From: Paralvinella palmiformis
Taxonomy: Eukaryota; Annelida; Polychaeta; Terebellida; Alvinellidae
Length of the DNA stretch: 64,000 nt
Direction: 5' to 3'
Assembly: GCA_025642065.1 (NCBI GenBank)
Contig: JAODUP010000466.1
Location: 187,001 to 251,000, forward strand
In this document: piece after piece, positions 25,731 to 40,170 of the stretch
How the letters are laid out: every line of letters starts with the position of its first letter
How positions within the stretch are numbered: position 1 is the first letter of the stretch
Position numbers and translations under genes: made by a program
Notes under the pieces: generated by a model
Told to the model about the DNA's origin: nothing
Database searches by the model: none
What the model saw: the letters and a program-made list of their open reading frames with translations, nothing else

Positions 25731-28261
25731 CGGAACGTGCTCATCCGTCAGCTAGCGGACTGGACGGGATGGTCGGTCCTCTCTCTCTCTCTGTCTCTCT
25801 CTCTCTCTCTCTCTCCGTCAATTTGTTGGTGCATTTCTGTGAAATTTTACATCGTTAACGCATAATGGCTCATCCATCATCGTGGCCGAACGGCGCACGG
25901 AATGCTAATGTCCCGGTGTTAAGTGTGTGTAGCTCGAGAGCTGCCTGACATAACACGACAGAGCTCACCGAGAAGTCGATGAAATTAGCAACGAGGCCGC
26001 CCCGAAAAGTTCCCCTAACTAACGAACGCACTAACTATCTATCTACCGAGCCGCCGAGGAGAGACAATGATAGCAATTGATCAGATAGAAATCCACTTAA
26101 AGCGATCAAAGATGTCGCCAATTAGTTCCCATCCAGCCTCGTTCTCTACATATCGAAAAAAAATATAATCTTATCAGTAATTAGCTATAGACGTTTTCAC
26201 CGAGAGGTTATTTCTGTCTAACGCGTGTCGTGTAGCTAGCTAGCTAGCTATAGCTGGCTATAACAATAAGATGAGTCCATTTCAAAAGAACGCGTCGAGC
26301 ATGGGAATTTTTCTTTTAATTTAGCGATTCAGAATTTCAAAGAAAAGTTGTTCTCTTGTTTGCGCCACTTTAAAAGCAGTCGCATGCAAATGACGAATTA
26401 ATAAACGTCAAATTTAACAATACCGACTGTACAGTCAGGTGACAACTGATTCATATTTGTATTTATAGCTGCAAGACTGGAAGAACACCTCGACATTACA
26501 ACTGAGTGGCCACGTCATTAGCCTAAAACTGCTGATAGTTTGACACATAGCAATAATACCAACGTGAAATTAACGACGCAAACCATACAGGTAAACAACG
26601 TTGTAATCTTAGGTAGATTAATTGTAATATATTTATTATAATGATCAGACTATAATCAGGACGTACGACATGTTTTAAGCCTTGTCATGGTGTTATGTAT
26701 GTGTATACCATCACCAACCAAACCAAATCTATAAGCTACACCGTAAAATTAATCTTCTCCCTACATCGAGGTGATGCTTTGTTATTTTTAAAGCAATAAT
26801 AATTACTTCCGATACTTTGTTATAACGGCATACGGTAGATGTTACGCTAGTATTAAATATTCTTAAGGACTGACCTGTTAATGGTGTTACATATATACCA
26901 TTCACACTGTAGTAAAACATACTGATTTTTAAAATTCAACCAATGGCGGACAGATATTATCCTACGGTTTTCCAAAGGTGATACGTGCAAAATATATAGG
27001 CTGACGGGGAAAGAGGTGGGGGGGGGGAGTGGACGAGTTAGAAAGGTGGTTTTCAATACAACAAAAAATGTCAGAAATCGGGAAACCAGAAAACCAAAAC
27101 AACAACAACAACAACGGGAAATCAATCCAATCCGTTAGAATTTAGTGGCTGAGTAGGAATTGATGGCATAAAACTTCAATCAATTTTTAGGAGTGTTTAC
27201 AAATATCCATGGGTTTACACTGAATATTAACCTGAAACAAAATTCAAGTAATTTTGTTAAATATCAACCCCCCCAAAAAAAAGGAAACAATAATTCAAAG
27301 ACAGAATAAAAGTTATAAACAACAGTAACTTTTAAAGAATTCAGTATTTCGCATTATATCTGGACGACAAATCCTTATACGGGATCTTTATTTCGTTATT
27401 ATACACCGCGCGCGCGCACTTCAGACGCGTTCCGGTTGCGCGCGCGCGTGGCCACCCCCCCACCCCCCACAACACGGACAGGGCAGCGCGGCTGTCATTC
27501 CAGTTGGCATCACAGGTCAGACGGGCTGCCACCTTAACTGGATGCTATAGTCATCAAATAATGCATCATCAATCAGTAGATTAATAACAGTTCGCCACCT
27601 CTTCGTCGTGGCCCCCAGGGTGGCCAAATCTAAGCCCGGTGTGGGCCCATTATACACGCCCGCCCTGGGGTCTCTTATAGGCTCTAACCGTCCGTCTATC
27701 TCTCTATCTCTATCTCACTCTCCCTCTCTCCCCCGTCTGTCCGTGGTCATCTGTTAGCCTAAACACCTCGCTGACAGGTCTGCCGAGGTAACTCCCGAAT
27801 TTTGACACAATCACACAAACACTGATAAGACCGGGGATTTAAAAAAAAACTAATCTTACTCAAAACTTTCAACTTTCAATTTTAAATCCGACAATATTTT
27901 AGATTCAACAGAACGATAAGAGACAGTGATTAGTGATGGGTTGACAACCTTGATCATTGACATTTAAGATTATTTCTTTCTGGCCGCGAAAACAATAGAA
28001 TCGGAGCCTTTAACTGGAAATTAATGGTGCCCGTTAAAATGTAAGGCGCACCAAGAAAAAAATAATTTGGCTTACTGAGTCGGGTGCTATATAAATGTTA
28101 ATTACTACATGTATAACATTCATTATTATTATTATTATCGTCATCTTCATCTGAATAAGATAAGGGACCAGAGAGAAGATCAGATCTGACAGTGAACAGA
28201 CAACTGTAGAAATATCTCGGTCGATTTGTTGAAGCTGATGTACACTCAGGTTCAGGATAGA

Positions 28262-28440
28262 GGCATGTGTGTGTGTACGTGTGTGTGTGTGTGTGTACGT
28301 GTGTGTGTACGTGTGTGTGTACACGTGCGTGTGTACGTGTGTGTGTACGTGTGTGTGGGTAGGTGTGTGTGTGTGCGCGTGTCATCGTGATGACATCATT
28401 ATCCCGCGATGATAATCAAATCCTGATAACATCAAGCCTA
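28262..28440 (+). repeat. Arm 1 of inverted duplication: (TG/TACG)n plus about 50 bp unique sequence
   Basis: TG-rich satellite with interspersed TACG to about 28380, then GATGACATCATTAT, CCGCGATGAT and AAGCC. The latter reappear as the reverse complement at 29256-29311, where the adjoining (CA)n matches this (TG)n. The arms face each other about 0.8 kb apart. Confidence 0.65.
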
Positions 28441-29033
28441 TAATAGTTATGCGAGTATAGTTTGTTAACTATACGATCGACTGAATGATAACACGGGAAA
28501 TCAAGACAGATGAAAGATATTGGTATATTAAAAGTTACCAGTTATAATTGTTACTTCAACCAACCATTCATCAGTACAAGGTATTATAATACGGCAGATA
28601 ATATATTACTATATGTTTCTTCAGAACTCTATGAAGTATCAAACAGAGCTATGACTAATACCAACAAGGACAACAGGACATCCCATAACACACCAAACAA
28701 CAACAACAACAACTGATTCCTTCAGTTACCATCAAATAAAGCTAAATAACGATATAGTCCAGTGACCGAGTCGTCAAATCCGTCCTAATTAACTCGTCAA
28801 GTGGACCGCGAGGAGTTCAGCTTTATTGATCTAATTATTATTATTATTATATTTGGTGAGTTTTCTATTACTCCTGGGTTTGTCGATCCTCGTACCTTTC
28901 TCGAAATGGATATGATCAGCTGCAGTCATTGTGTCAGAACATAGAACTCATCACGGGAACCTTGTACAACTTCTAAGTTAGCAAACTGTCTACCATCTTA
29001 GTCGTTAATTGTACAACTCATTGTCACAGCCAC

Positions 29034-29255
29034 TCACTCACTCACCCACTCACTCACTCACTCACTCACTCACTCACTCACTCACTCACTCACTCACTCA
29101 CTCACTCACTCACTCACTCACTCACTCACTCACTCACTCACTCACTCACTCACTCACTCACTCACTCACTCACTCACTCACTCACTCACTCACTCACTCA
29201 CTCACTCACTCACTCACTCACTCACTCACTCACTCACTCACTCACTCACTCACTC
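29034..29255 (+). repeat. (ACTC)n tetranucleotide array, about 220 bp
   Basis: After one interruption (CACC at about 29044) it is a perfect run of roughly 52 units to its end. The apparent LTHSLTHS peptide is a by-product. Confidence 0.95.
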
Positions 29256-29313
29256 AACTAGGCTTAATGTTATCATAATTTGATCATCATCGCGGCATAA
29301 TGATGTCATCATG

Positions 29314-29385
<72 letters not shown>
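29256..29385 (-). repeat. Arm 2 of inverted duplication, ending in (CA)n
   Basis: Reverse complement of 28388-28440 (about 90% by eye), followed by (CA)n at 29319-29385. It begins exactly where the (ACTC)n array ends. Confidence 0.65.
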
Positions 29386-29387
<2 letters not shown>

Positions 29388-29490
29388 CGCAAGAAAAGTC
29401 GCCACTCTGGATTCAGTCCCCTGAAGAAACGTCCAGAGTTTGAATTCACGGTTCGAGATTCTCTGTGCCTGTGCCTTATAATACACAGCT

Positions 29491-29493
<3 letters not shown>

Positions 29494-29556
<63 letters not shown>
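29494..29556 (+). repeat. (CA)n array
   Basis: About 31 perfect CA units. It is separated from the previous CA array by 108 bp that include a tRNA B-box-like GGTTCGAGATTC at about 29451. Confidence 0.9.
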
Positions 29557-29557
<1 letters not shown>

Positions 29558-30639
29558 CACACAATTAAAGCTAATACCGTATATCAAGTAAATATTCCTA
29601 GCGATGAGAGATCGGAACAAACCATTACACGTAGACTATAGTAACCACCTGTCTGCGTATCCGATAAACTAGAGATCAACGCTGAGTTGGAATAACATAA
29701 AACTGTCAACAACAACCTGTTCCGCTCATTACATACAACTGAAGATATACCAAAAACATCACTCAAAATATGTAGACAAAATACAGCAGGGACAAACTTG
29801 GACCCGCTGCCAGCCACATTCGAGCATACTTTCTACGCCCCGGGGTCGGGAGAAATTGCCTTCATTGTAACGCCGAATCTCCGAATCGGCCGCTTTCGTG
29901 AATAGGAAAACCCTCCGGATCCAATTAGAATTGGAAATAAATCTTTCCCGAGCGATTTTAACCTCTGCCGTTCTAGGACCAACAACCGATCAAAGCGTGC
30001 ATCGAAGCGCGGCGACGAACAGAACTTCTTCCCGAAGTCGACGTTATAAGTCGGCGATCTGTGTTAGGGAATCACCAAGTACTCGTAGTTTCCTCCCAAA
30101 TCCTTTTTTTTTGTTGTTGGTTGGTAGTTCTATTCGTTCCTATTCCATAACCATTGTGCCGTCTGTTCATTAGTTTAAAAATACTAAACCAATCGGTGTT
30201 ACAACCTGCCGAGAACTTCCGAGTGGCGAACACCGGATGCGGAACTCCCCCCCCCAAACTCACCCCGACGCTTTGTTGGCGACGAGTACCTCCACCCGGT
30301 GGCCCAAAGCACGAAAATAAACAGACGCAACAAACAGGAGTGAGATAGATATCGTTCTGGCTTTATGTTTGTTTTGTTGCCTAATGATCGCGGTTGACCT
30401 TGCACACAGCGTCAAATGTCTCCGTAGATGGATATCACCGATGACCTCGACAGCCCTACCCTTAATACTGCCCCCCCCCCCTCCCCCGCCGCCGGACCGC
30501 TATCCCTCGCCGACAGCTGTATATACAGCGATGTGGCCGCCGTATGGATGCGGTGCCATGCAGGCCATGCAGGGCTCTGTCCCTCCTCGAGAGGTGTCCA
30601 CTATAACTCGGGTAGTCAGTCTCTCGGGTCTCGGCCAGT

Positions 30640-31240
30640 AATCCGAGCCGCCCCCTAGCGGCACCGACTTATAATGAAATCCGAAACGAAAACAGAGCGC
30701 GGCCCACATCGTCTCCCGAAGTAATACGGGATTCCGCTGGGTTCGTCGACCTACTGAACCGTTGCGCGTAAAACCTCAAACTCATTAAACCGATTCTTTT
30801 TCTCGGCCAGGCCCCTTCCCGGACGCGTCCTCCCGGTGCGGCGCGGTGCGGGGAGGAGTCGCGGCGACCGGCCGCCGGAAACGACGCCGGTCGCCATGGC
30901 AACGTTCACCCCCCTATAAGAAACAATTACGTCGAACGAAGAAGGAGCGGGCCGGCGGCGACGAAGGACAGATTTTCCGAGAAATCTAGCCATCCCATCG
31001 GACCACGACCTGTCGGTTGTTATCTGGCAGACGACATTCTTACGTTATTTTAATTCTGTTTTCTTTAAGACGCTTCTATAAACACGTTACGACGCCCGGC
31101 TGTTGGCCGGCCCGGCCCGCCCGCTCGTTTCGAATCGAGCCGGCTTCCTCAAATTACTACGCGGCGCACTTTAATCAGTTGACCCTTCCTATAGGCCAAT
31201 CCGGGGTACAATAACAACGTAGTGCCGGTGGTATTTTTGA
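30640..31240. promoter_or_regulatory. Candidate cis-regulatory block
   Basis: CpG-rich, repeat-poor, with CTCATTAAACCG and GGTCGCCATGGCAACG-like (RFX X-box-like half) sequence near 30889-30905. Role inferred only. Confidence 0.25.
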
Positions 31241-31570
31241 ATTATTATTGAGGGGAAGACGGTGCCCGTTCCGCGGAAATCTGCATAACTTCCTTCGTCG
31301 AGAGGCACCGACCGTATAGGAGCGCCGGTTGTAGGAACGGTGTTGCCCCCTGCTGGGAACTTAAGTAGTTAACCACGACGGCGACCTTTAAAACCCCGAG
31401 AAAGAACAACAACGCCCGTAATCCGATACAGTTGTTATGTATTAGCTAATACAGACGCTTAATTAATGTTATTATGCTGGGTTTCTCAACGTATAATTTA
31501 AACTGCACTTCACGAGAGGACGATAGCGGAATATAATTTTATTGGGGGGGGGGGGGGGGAGGGCGAAGTA

Positions 31571-31765
31571 TGAATTATGATGATTGATGTCTTACGGCCA
31601 CTTTTGTGCACATAATAGGCTAAATGGGCCGAGCGACCTTCAAAGGTAATGAAGCGAAATCGAAGATGAAACAACCTTCAGATATGCCCACGCCGAGATT
31701 TGAACTCGGGTGTTAGTGAGTGATCTGTGGTCCAACACGCTACCGCTAGACCACGGAGGCGCCCA
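31571..31765 (-). mobile_element. SINE family A copy
   Basis: Reverse complement of the family. Read on +, the tail TACGGCCACTTTTGTGCAC comes first, then the body, and the tRNA-like head ends with GCTAGACCACGGAGGC. Near full length. Confidence 0.7.
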
Positions 31766-31917
31766 GTTTTGTTTAATACCTTAAATCGGCATTGCTTGTT
31801 TCTTAAAGCAACGTTTGCTACCAAACAACCTAACAGTCTCCTTTGATAGAAGTATGATATTAATTTCGAACTATCTCCCGCGTGGCAAAAACTACCACAT
31901 TGATGGGCATAACTCAC

Positions 31918-31962
31918 ATAGGGGAGGGTGGAGGTGGGGGGGGGGTGGGAGGGTGGGGGGAT
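31918..31962 (+). other. Potential G-quadruplex tract
   Basis: Repeated GGG runs separated by one or two bases (GGGAGGGTGGAGG, a run of ten G, GGGAGGG, six G) fit the four-run G4 pattern several times. Confidence 0.55.
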
Positions 31963-32119
31963 AAAACACGTGGAACCAAGCCTCTGATGTCTGTTACAAT
32001 AGGCAACTAGCATGATATATTACAAGTTAACAAACATTACAGACGGCCTAGATATCAGTTTTTAGACGTCCTGTAGCTGCCATAAAACAATGTCAAAGGT
32101 TACTATTAATCAGAAAACG

Positions 32120-32238
<119 letters not shown>

Positions 32239-33299
32239 TTGTTTTGCTATAAAGGCGGAGTATATATTAAGCAAATAATCAGTTAGAGGGGGGCGGGTTT
32301 GCGGCGCTGTAATTACTCAGGAGATAGATGTTCATCATTAGTACGTCTAGAATAATGAGATAAATCCGCAATTCAGGAAATTGTAACCCAAATAATTTAC
32401 TCGGAATGCCTATAATCAAAAAACAATACATCCAGGTAATGCACGTACTTAATGCACGTTCACGCGTTACCGATGTTACATGCTTCAAAATAATTAATTA
32501 CCTAACTAAGTAAAGAAACAAGACATATTTAATCATTATATTTGAGTTGTCGGGCTCTGAACCAAATGAGGCTGTTCCCAGGCGTAGCCCTTTGACGAAT
32601 GGCGGAGTTAAGAAACCCCTTTTTATCCCCCCCCCCAACACACACACACACACACAAAAAAAATTCTACATCAATCCAAACGCCGAGATTTCAAATTGAC
32701 CCGCAAACAAAAATCGCACTTATTTGTAAACAGGTAGACAACTTTTGACAGATGATATATTTAGTATCCCACACTAGGTGCACCTGTCTGTTTACAATAT
32801 AAACTATTTGCATTATCTGGAGTGCCATAAATAATTCGACGCGGTCCAGTGGTTATAAAGGCACCCTCCGTGTGGTGATTTACTGTAATTTGGCAAACCT
32901 ATCTGCTCCAGGTGTGGTTAAGTATTTAATAGCAACTATCCCACACAGTTCCTGTGGGTATAATAATAATAATAACAACAGAAGCATCAACAACATAGAT
33001 TTAATAAAATGCAATTATTAGCATATGCCATTCACTAGCCTCCTGCAAAGATATGCCAAATGGAGAACAGTGGGACGCACGAGTAAACGTTAAAGAAAAG
33101 ACGGAACTCCGATTGAAAACAATGGTAAGAGATTAGGGCAGTGATCCTCTGGTCGGATCGTATTACAAGAGCGGGCGGAGTCTATCAACGAACACCGACC
33201 TCGAGTATATATGTGATACCCTATAGGCTTCAATTAAAAGATCATCCATTAGAATACAATACGCCTTATCGTCTATAATCGCGGTTAATAACAGGACAG

Positions 33300-34020
33300 G
33301 TCATTAAACACCGATACTTCGAGCAGATGAATTGAGTGGCGAACCATGAATTATGGCGTTTGTAATACGAGTAGTATGAGAGCATTCCGTATGACCGGGC
33401 ATTATCTGGGCGGCACCATACACGGTATGCCGGATGTCATTCCACGATATGCGAATTCGGCCCGTAGACATCTATATTAATGCTTACAATAATCGGCCAG
33501 GTTTAAAGCAATATTCGTTATACCCGGTACGAAAGAAAAAAATAACCTAACAAAGGCGACGTTGTTGTTTTGTGTTTTTGGGGCAATTGGCTCCAGGCTA
33601 TATCGCTACAGGGACTGTCCCCGGTTAATATCTTTTGTTTGTCGCCAGGTAATCGCCAACGCGCGTACAGCAATCCGACACGTCGTTGGCTTAGATTCGG
33701 TGCCTCGCGACGTCGATGCGTTTCGTCTGAATTTAAATCTCCGCGAGAAAGGACGAACGGCGAGCAAGAAATATTCTCCGGTCGTTTCAAACGAATTGAA
33801 ACGCCTTTCAATCGGTTTCGTCTCAAACGGGCTTCGAAACGGCGCTGCTTACCATCGCTCTCATTCGTCGACCATTTCGCGCAGACCATCATCAATGGCT
33901 GGCTGGCCATGGACGGTTTAAGTAGTGCGTCTCACCGTTTACGTCTGGGGAGAGACTTCACTTCGCGAGCACTCGTCGTGAAGAGCCCGAACAAACACAG
34001 GCCGAGCGGCAGCTGATAAT
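33300..34020. promoter_or_regulatory. Candidate cis-regulatory block
   Basis: CpG-rich single-copy DNA with CATGAATTATGGCGTTTG and similar AT cores in a GC-rich setting. Overlapping open frames of 119-148 codons on both strands look like chance in stop-poor DNA. Confidence 0.25.
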
Positions 34021-34384
34021 AAAAAACTTCCCTTACTGGTAATGACCACTTGATTTATCCATTAATTATCGCAGTGGGTCATCATATCTAGCTGGGATAA
34101 TGGGCCGGCACATCAAGGATATCTCCACTTAGGTAATCGGCCACATGCCGAGACACGGTGGACAACGGTGGCTATAGCTATATAGGGTGGGCTAGACTTA
34201 TACACCTGGAATAAATATAACATTACTGGTTGGTGGGCTGTGATTAACCTTAATAAAACAGCTTCATGCCATAGTGAAGCTCGCCACTAACTGACTATAT
34301 ACCCTGTTCTCTAAGGTAATTCTGTACGTCTGGATGTAAGGTCTATGCCTACTTGGGTACATTTAAACCCATTTCCCCCGTTCT

Positions 34385-34388
<4 letters not shown>

Positions 34389-34423
<35 letters not shown>
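34389..34423 (+). repeat. (AT)n
   Basis: Perfect AT run about 90 bp upstream of the ACAG array. Confidence 0.95.
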
Positions 34424-34429
<6 letters not shown>

Positions 34430-34510
34430 CATATTGCTGATTCCGTCACAATTAGTTCATAAAGTCTGCTCGACTAACCTATATACCTTCAAGACAGCTG
34501 ACGTAGATGA

Positions 34511-34946
<436 letters not shown>

Positions 34947-35804
34947 CAAAAAAGCGAGGAGGGCAACGTCGCCATAAGAAGAACATGTACAGGGAGCGTG
35001 GGGGGGGGAAGGAAATATATCATTCCAAGATGCGGCGACGGTGCCGTGAGACAATAGCCAACACCGAGATAAAATGATCACAATGACAACAGATCAGACA
35101 ATAAGGCGACTGATTTGTTGACAGCGTTCGAGGAAAATATACGACGTGTCTCGCTTATATCCCCGGAGCCGCGTCGCCGAATGGAACACAAACAGAATAA
35201 CCAACAATGTGCCGCGGGAAGCTAATCTGACGGCCAGATTCATCAACGGCGCTACGCCGCGCTTTGTGACGGCCGCGTTTTAGCCGCGGAAACGCGATGA
35301 ATACGGCCCGTTCGCGGCCCCGGCACCGACTCCGGCGACGGGCGCTTTTCACTCGTCACACTATCTTGGAGACGGGCGAACAATGGCTCCTCCTGGCGAC
35401 ATGAAACGGCTTTCCTGTCGGTGAAAACCATCACTTAGGCCGGCTGGTAAAAACTTCAAAGGCCCGATGGCAGCACGGTTACACGTGCAAACAGGGTACG
35501 GGAGAAGGCCATGCATGTAAATACCGGGAGGGAAGAACCCCGTAAAAAATTACCCGTCGTCTCTTCAGACCAGGCAGTGCGTGTGTGAGTGCGTGTGAGT
35601 GTCTATAATAAAGTGACTCTCGCTTTCTCTATATCGCTTCTCGGCATTAGCCGAGCTGATATAATAACGATATTAATTATCGGAGGCTCGTAAACAATAC
35701 TCCGACAAGAGATGGCCAGCATTAGGAGTAGCGCGCTACTGTTTTGTTTGTTTTTCTTTGCCCGCTTCCGCCCCCCACACCCCCCGCCCACAATGCGCGG
35801 TTCG

Positions 35805-35813
<9 letters not shown>

Positions 35814-35856
<43 letters not shown>
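35814..35856 (+). repeat. (TC)n
   Basis: About 21 perfect units. Confidence 0.95.
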
Positions 35857-35861
<5 letters not shown>

Positions 35862-36065
35862 GAAATGGAATACATTAGTGACAAAGATCGGCGCCGGGGT
35901 AATTGAAATGCAGATGGCGGGCTGAAAGAGTCCCAGTCAAGCAATGATAATATCTCAGAGGAGGCGCTTTGTTAGATTCAGTTGTTTGATTCGGGAACGG
36001 TGCCGTGCCGTGCCGTTATTGGAGATTCCACCTCACCCGGCTTGTGACGGGCCGCTCCCAGCCGA

Positions 36066-36100
<35 letters not shown>

Positions 36101-37790
36101 AGCATCAAATAATCCACCCACCACCCAACACCTAGCCAGACAACAACCCTCCCACCCACACCCACGGACGGCCCATAATTCGACGCGCTCCCTCCTTTCT
36201 CTCTTCAAACTTAAAAAATAAAATTTTCTCTTCGCGCGATAATTATTTTCTGAGACTGTGAACCAATTCACTCCGCGCACCCGAAGGCGATGGTTACTCG
36301 ATATCGGGCATCGTAAAAGTAAACATTTATGAATCCGGTCTTTCCGAACGAGTAAAGTGTGCGCCGATTCTGTCAGGCCATAAAGAAGAATGATTGCTCA
36401 ATTAACACGGTTCCGATTGACGCTCGAAGCGGAGTGTTTTGTGCCAGAGACAGGAGGAGGCCGGTTGAACCATGGCCGTGTCGTGGTCGCCGTCGTGGTG
36501 GTGGTGGCAACAATGTTCCAACCGACAACGCGGCCACGCTTTGTCCGAAACGGCACGCATAACCAGCGTGGCAACATTTAAACGTCACCTGTACGTATAT
36601 AGGTGTACATTAGAGCCGGGGCCCAATAAATGGGCGGCCAGTAGTCGTCGAATTGGAGCCATATCTACGCCTCCGATCGCGCGAGATCTTCGGACGAGAT
36701 AACGCGAGAGAACATATGGAGACAAGATGGCAGCACAATGACGAAGGCTATATATGGTAATGTTCCGGTTTAAATTGCTACCGCGCAAGGTTATTATTGC
36801 TCGTTATTATACCGTTTATCAAATATTAGCCGGCTGACAAGCTAGGAGCTAAACCAATTACTGATTCAAGTCTGGTCTGGTTTATTTTTGGACAGCCAGT
36901 ATATAAATTAGCGCTGCCGTCGATGATCGGGAACTAAGATTTGCAGCCATTGTTCGGAAGGAGAAAGGCACGCACGCACGCGCACGCACACACGCACGCA
37001 CACGCACTCTATCTCTCTCATTTTACACTCTCTACGAGCCGTAATGGGGTAGGATTTCATAAAGTATCCATTGCAATAAAACTATCTATCCGCCGAAAGA
37101 CCCAGAAGCCAGGCGGCCGGGCCATGCGGTCTATTATAATGCATAGGCGCTCGTCTTCACAGAAGTCAACGGCAAACATACGTCAAGTATGTTCTGGTAT
37201 TGTGTTACCCCATAAAACACGCCGCGATCTGTCACCCTACATGTGTGGGAGGTGCCGTCCTGCCGGGCTCCGTGGGGCCAGTTTAGTATAGATGACAGAC
37301 TGTGTCAATAGCCATACCGCGACCGTACGGCGGTGAAGGCCTCTCGACGCACAGACCGGGACAGTGCCTCGACCGGGCGGTTAGCATATGGCAGTCGTCC
37401 TTATCAGACAATCGCAGCTCACTGCCGACTTGTTAGAGGGATGGGAAAGGTCGCATCGAGCTCGCAGATGGTCGCCGCGGCAGTATACGTACTACTACAC
37501 TACGATCACACCGAACATTCTATCCGGCCGCCCAAGTTTGTGGTAGCATTGCACCTGCGGGTCGGTCGGTCGGTCGGTCAGGTCGGCCGGGCGGTCGGAC
37601 ACGGCACACCGAGTGGCTGGCTGTCAGCAAAACACTTGGCCGCAAAATTCTTGTCGAGAATAAAAATTGTTATAATAGGTGTTAATAGTAACTAGAGATG
37701 TGTGCGCTCCGAAAACATATAGCGACCAAGTAATATCCGACGGGGGTAGGGCAAGGCACAGAGCTCGCTCAACAGTTTATACCTTCTGAG

Positions 37791-37825
<35 letters not shown>

Positions 37826-38285
37826 CACCGATGTTTGAGTGTGGAGACAAATATAAAAGCAATATAAAATTTATGACGAGCGATGGGCGGATGGGAGGGA
37901 CGCTGGTGGGCATAGGTCGTGTACGACGATCAGAAATGACTAAGCTCGAGGCTAAAATATGAACCCGAGTATATAGAAGTCGGTGTGAGCAATAAACTGG
38001 TTGGTATAGGTGACGAATGTCGTAAACAGTAATCCATCGTACACGTTCTATACTCCGCGATTCGACATCGAGACGCCCCCAAAATACGTGGACATCGTTT
38101 TGGGAAGCGGCTGACCATAAAGAACTGGTAGGTATAACCCCGATGACGCCAATCTTAGATCAGGTCTGTCTAACATTAAGTCAGTCAAGTATTAGGGTTA
38201 GCCCAATGAAACAGGGAACTGTTTATCAAACAGTTGTATAGTTTGTATAGAACAACATATTTTAATGGTCACCATTACTGGCACA

Positions 38286-38492
38286 GATAAACGAACCAAT
38301 GTAAATGTTGCTGTTTTACGGCCACTTTTGTGCACAAAGGTAGGCTAACTGGGCCGAGGGATCTCCAGAGGTGATGAGATGAAGCGAAAGATGAAACACC
38401 CTCCCGACATAGCCAGATCGGGGTGTCTGAACCCAGGTGCTATAGATATGTGGCCAACCGCGCTACCAGTTAGTTAGCCCATGGGGGCACCC
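38286..38492 (-). mobile_element. SINE family A copy with target-site duplication
   Basis: Tail ACGGCCACTTTTGTGCACA at about 38320, body, and tRNA-like head up to 38490. An 11-bp duplication TTACTGGCACA flanks it at 38275-38285 and 38493-38503. Confidence 0.7.
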
Positions 38493-38995
38493 TTACTGGC
38501 ACATGAAAGCCCAAACTACAAATAGCCAAGTCAGATGTTTCAGATGTTACAGTGTTCACGCTGTCAGTTAATTAGAAGATATTTATTTAAAATTGTTATG
38601 AACGCACATAAGAAATAAACAAGGACACCGCAATCACAACTATTCCCATTACAACAACAACAACTACTACTACTACAGCTACTACTACTACTACTTTTAC
38701 TACAATTAATGGTACTACCGATACTACGGCTGCTGTTAAGCACGAAGTCCAGATCGGCCACGAGCACAAAAGCCCTGCAATGCGATAGCTAAACGGGCAA
38801 AAAGTGGTATAAATTACTGGCTAGACTGGTTGACTTACTTTAACAACATGACAATCACGGGGTGAGCTTTTTTGTGGCCATTACACACCTGCCTCGGTGA
38901 TGTGGCTCACCGGGGGTAATTACTTTTACAATTACGTTTCTTCCCCAACCGAGAAGCCCGGGCATTGATTTGAAGAATCGGGCAGCCCCTCTTCG

Positions 38996-39175
38996 CTCCA
39001 AATCGTGCCGCCTTCCTACCATTCATTATGTGCCAATCTGACAAACGTCGGTTATGAGGGCAGCATGTAATTATGTCAACCATTCGTATATCTGATGACC
39101 GACTAAGGTGTATTTTGGAGCTTATATTGTACTCTCTTCAGATATAATGCGCTCCTATTATAGTTGGCCCCCAAC
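38996..39175 (-). repeat. 180-bp interspersed repeat, copy 2
   Basis: Reverse complement of the repeat at 15568-15747. Similarity stops abruptly on both sides, so this is a discrete unit, not a larger duplication. I see no target-site duplication. Confidence 0.75.
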
Positions 39176-39474
39176 AATCGCACGCTCGGGTAAATGAAAT
39201 GATCTGTCAGCGGAACGACGGAGAAATATGAAATGACAAAAGGACAGAAAATGGATTTCTATGTATACAAGCCACTTATCCCCGCTCGGTGAGGGTTCGA
39301 GAGTGATTGAGCGTCTGAGTCATCAAGACACACACGTATGAAAGGACAAAGTGAAAGAAAATGATAACTATTGTACAATAACATATAGACAGACAGACGG
39401 ACGGATAGAGAGTTAATTAATGTTTTAATATAAACTGACAGGATATTGTTGTGAGAAAATTACGTCCCGGGATC

Positions 39475-40170
39475 TTATACTACTACTACTACTACTACTA
39501 CCACTACTACTACTAATACTACTACTACTATTACCAATACTACCAATACTACTACTATACAACTACTACTACTACCAATACTACTACTACTACTATTATC
39601 AATACTACTACTACTACTACTACTATACAACAACAACTACTACTGCTACTACTACTATTACAACTACTATTACCAATACTACTACTACTACTATTATACA
39701 ACAACAACTACTACTACTATTACCAACACTACTACTACTATACAACTACTACTACTACTGCTGCTACTACTACTACTACTACTACTACTACTATTATTAC
39801 AACTACTATTACCAATACTACTACTACTATTATACAACAACAACTACTACTACTACCAATACTACTACTGCTACTAATACTACTTCTACCACTACTACTA
39901 CTATTACCAACACTACTACTACTATACAACTACTACTGTTGCTGGTGCTACTACTACTACTACTACCATACTACTACTACTACTACTACTACTATACTAG
40001 TACTACAAATACTACCAATATTACCACTACTAGTACTACTACCAATACTACTACGACCAATACTTCTACTACTACTACTACTGCTTCTACTACCACTACT
40101 ACTACTAATACTACTACTACCACCACCACTACTAATACTACTCTTGCTGCTGCTGCTACTACCACTACTT
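39475..40170 (+). repeat. (CTA)n trinucleotide field, about 700 bp
   Basis: Imperfect CTA/CAA/CCA triplets with recurrent blocks such as TACCAATACTAC and TATACAACAACAACTAC. Long frames of poly-Thr and poly-Tyr are by-products. Confidence 0.95.

Noticed and set aside
29009..29278. 89-codon SLTH-repeat open frame
   Set aside because: By-product of the (ACTC)n array.
33518..34016. Overlapping 119-148 codon open frames on both strands
   Set aside because: Three frames are open at once in stop-poor CpG-rich DNA, with Arg-rich composition, no domain and no splice logic.
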